A stretch of DNA of 64,000 bases from NCBI RefSeq assembly GCF_016907315.1, contig NZ_JAFBBS010000001.1, positions 496,001 through 560,000 on the forward strand. The letters are read 5' to 3'. Each line of letters starts with the position of its first letter. Positions within the stretch are counted from its first letter, which is position 1. Positions 61,858 through 64,000 of the stretch are shown piece by piece. Both the position numbers and the translations under genes were made by a program. The notes below the pieces were generated by a model that searched no databases, was not told where the DNA came from, and saw nothing but the letters and a program-made list of their open reading frames with translations. This stretch comes from Microbacterium esteraromaticum. Lineage in GTDB: Bacteria > Actinomycetota > Actinomycetes > Actinomycetales > Microbacteriaceae.

Positions 61858-62607
61858 TCAGCTGTGCACACCCCACCACAGCAGGAATGCGGCACCCAGG
61901 GCGACGACCCAGCTGACCAGGCTGCCGACGAGGAAGTACTCGGCGCGTGCACCGGTCTCGCCGTCTTTGGAGATCTCCGGGAACCGGACGATGCCCTTCG
62001 CCGCGAGCATCGCAGCGAGAAGCGAGTACGCGCCGGCGAGCGTCAGCACGACGACGAGCAGGCGTTCGAGGGGGCCGATCAGCCTGCCGCCCTGGAAGCC
62101 CGACGCACCCTGCTGGGGTTGACGCAGCTGCCCTCCGCGGAAGCGTCCGCCCGCCTCGACGGGGCGCCAGGTGCCCTCGCGGTCGAGGGCGGCGCGCACG
62201 ATCAGGTTCCCCGATTCTGCGACGACGAGCAGCACGCCGACGGCGAGGACCGCAGCGTCGAAGCCGATCTCGCCTTCGGGCGACGGCAGATGCCAGACCT
62301 CGCCGATGAGTCCCGGGGTATCGCGCTCGGGCATCAGCGCGGTGGTCGCACCTGCCAGCACCGCGAGCAGCACCGCAGGCCAGAAGGATGCGCTGCCCGT
62401 CGCATCCAGTGGCATCGACCGCACCCAGGCGAGTCCGACCACGACCGCGATGGCCGCCTGCACGCCCGCGTCGCTGAGGACGCCGGCTACCACGATCGCC
62501 GTCGCCAGCAGGATCAGGAGGACCACGCGGACGACGGACCGGGTGGCGAAGCGCCGGATCAGGTCGGCGGCGCCGGCCGCTGCCAGGGCCAGCCCCGCGA
62601 GGATCAT
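61858..62607 (-). CDS. Integral membrane protein paired with SatD
   Basis: 249 aa with about six hydrophobic helices and an extracytoplasmic or cytoplasmic loop in the middle (residues ~130-180, WRPVEAGGRFRGGQLRQPQQGASGF). A pair of charged residues in SLVSWVVALGAAFLLWWGVHS ends the chain. The start overlaps the SatD stop by 4 nt, so the two form a unit. No known function; it may be regulated or bound by SatD. Confidence 0.75.
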   Translation of the reverse strand: MILAGLALAAAGAADLIRRFATRSVVRVVLLILLATAIVVAGVLSDAGVQAAIAVVVGLAWVRSMPLDATGSASFWPAVLLAVLAGATTALMPERDTPGLIGEVWHLPSPEGEIGFDAAVLAVGVLLVVAESGNLIVRAALDREGTWRPVEAGGRFRGGQLRQPQQGASGFQGGRLIGPLERLLVVVLTLAGAYSLLAAMLAAKGIVRFPEISKDGETGARAEYFLVGSLVSWVVALGAAFLLWWGVHS

Positions 62608-63248
62608 GAACGCTCCCCCGTCATGAGCGCCAGCCCATCGAGAAGCGCGGCAGCGCCCGAGCTGCGCAGTGCCTTCGACACAGCGGGCTGCGTGATGCCC
62701 TCCTGCTCGGCGAGCGCGCTCTGGGAGAGTCCGCCGATACGGCCGTAGGTGAGGCGCCGCTCGCGCTCGGTCATGCGCACGACGATCGCGTCGCGCGCCA
62801 GCAGATAGGCGTTGCTCGTCGACACCTGGGATTCCATGACCTCATCCTGCCCGGGGGCGGCGACAATCCAGCTGCGGGCCGTCGGCACGGCTCGCTCCTG
62901 ACGGGCGTGCACCGTATCGATCGCCTCTCGCGCGGCCCACCAGCCCGGGCCGTCGGTGAGCTCGCGGTGCGCGGACTCGATCGCGCGGATCTCGCCGATG
63001 CCCAGCCCATAGCGGAACTCGATGCCCTCCGGCAGCGCGAGCTGCAGCAGCAGCACGCCTGCCAGCGCGTCGTCGAGAGTGCGGTACACGCCCTGCTGCT
63101 CGTCGCCGACCGTGGGCTGCAGCGGCTGATCGGCGAGCGGATGCTCGCGCTGGACGCGCACGATCGTCTCGTCGAACACCCGCTGGGCTCCGGCCCGGTC
63201 GCGGAGTCGACGTGAGCCGACGATGTCGGCGATCACTGCGACGACCAT
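62604..63248 (-). CDS. SatD-family protein
   Basis: 214 aa. The N-terminal segment MVVAVIADIVGSRRLRDRAG is the SatD start, with a cyclase-like fold suggested by GDEQQGVYRTLDDALAG. The C-terminal HTH (YGRIGGLSQSALAEQEGITQPAVSKALRSSG) is a likely DNA-binding unit. Upstream lies a 49-bp imperfect palindrome that may be its target. Function is not established beyond the family. Confidence 0.8.
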   Translation of the reverse strand: MVVAVIADIVGSRRLRDRAGAQRVFDETIVRVQREHPLADQPLQPTVGDEQQGVYRTLDDALAGVLLLQLALPEGIEFRYGLGIGEIRAIESAHRELTDGPGWWAAREAIDTVHARQERAVPTARSWIVAAPGQDEVMESQVSTSNAYLLARDAIVVRMTERERRLTYGRIGGLSQSALAEQEGITQPAVSKALRSSGAAALLDGLALMTGERS

Positions 63249-63263
63249 GCCATCACCGTAGCA

Positions 63264-63312
63264 CGAATAGTTTCGATTTATGCCCCATTCGGTTATAAGT
63301 CGGAACTATTCG
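63264..63312. promoter_or_regulatory. Long imperfect palindrome upstream of SatD gene
   Basis: Two 18-bp arms (63264-63281 and 63295-63312) match in 16 of 18 positions when one is reversed, ends CGAATAGTT and AACTATTCG perfect. The A/T-rich centre contains, on the minus strand, TTCCGA, 17 bp, CATAAA, a possible promoter. A likely operator for the SatD HTH. Confidence 0.6.
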
Positions 63313-63324
63313 CGGAGACTCCGA

Positions 63325-64000
<676 letters not shown>

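Overview
The window is high-GC actinobacterial chromosome, most likely Microbacterium or a close member of Microbacteriaceae. The evidence is the strong GC bias at third codon positions, the garA-ftsR-MerR block, the ImuA'/ImuB/DnaE2 cassette, the xerD-parA-scpA-scpB-rluB-tyrA-cmk-der gene order and an actinobacterial rrn operon. Genus assignment is inference; the 16S gene at 56275-57799 would settle it.

0-11 kb: end of an acyl-CoA ligase gene, peptide deformylase, two divergently transcribed ParA/MinD-type ATPase genes (one with a long acidic tail), the garA-ftsR-MerR regulators, dihydrolipoyl dehydrogenase, a minimal type III polyketide synthase plus methyltransferase pair, and small housekeeping or hypothetical genes (CYTH, prepilin peptidase, DUF1905). 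11-17 kb: an SOS mutagenesis operon (imuA'-imuB-dnaE2) with a LexA-like palindrome just upstream. 17-26 kb: an ankyrin lipoprotein, an acetyltransferase whose start region carries a 38-bp tandem duplication, an MMPL exporter, a pyrimidine-dimer glycosylase and several small enzymes.

26-31.7 kb is the accessory region. Four genes on the minus strand are packed with overlapping or nearly touching stops and starts: an EcoRI-family adenine methyltransferase, a DUF262-HNH protein, a 2TM SLATT protein and a CD-NTase. Downstream lies a PD-(D/E)XK-like gene broken by an apparent single-base frameshift. Upstream are small genes including an excisionase-like HTH gene, next to a tRNA-Pro(GGG). It looks like a tRNA-linked defence island combining a restriction/modification-like pair with a CBASS-like signalling pair. 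It is the best candidate for an undescribed composite system.

31.7-36 kb: acetyltransferase, lysoplasmalogenase, an S4 RNA-binding protein, a Nudix-NYN fusion and a Leu/Val-type dehydrogenase. 36-52.5 kb: sixteen consecutive minus-strand genes, many overlapping by 1-4 nt, covering chromosome segregation (xerD, parA, scpA, scpB), nucleotide and amino-acid metabolism (pyrG, nadK, tyrA, cmk), repair (recN), ribosome and RNA functions (tlyA, rluB, der), and ending upstream with a strongly repetitive RG-type protein. 52.5-58.2 kb: a 16S-23S-5S operon on the minus strand, with no spacer tRNA, visible processing stems and two candidate promoters. 58.4-64 kb: CoA transferase, DUF4184 protein, tyrS, a membrane protein plus SatD-family regulator with a large palindrome upstream, and the C-terminal part of argH running off the edge.
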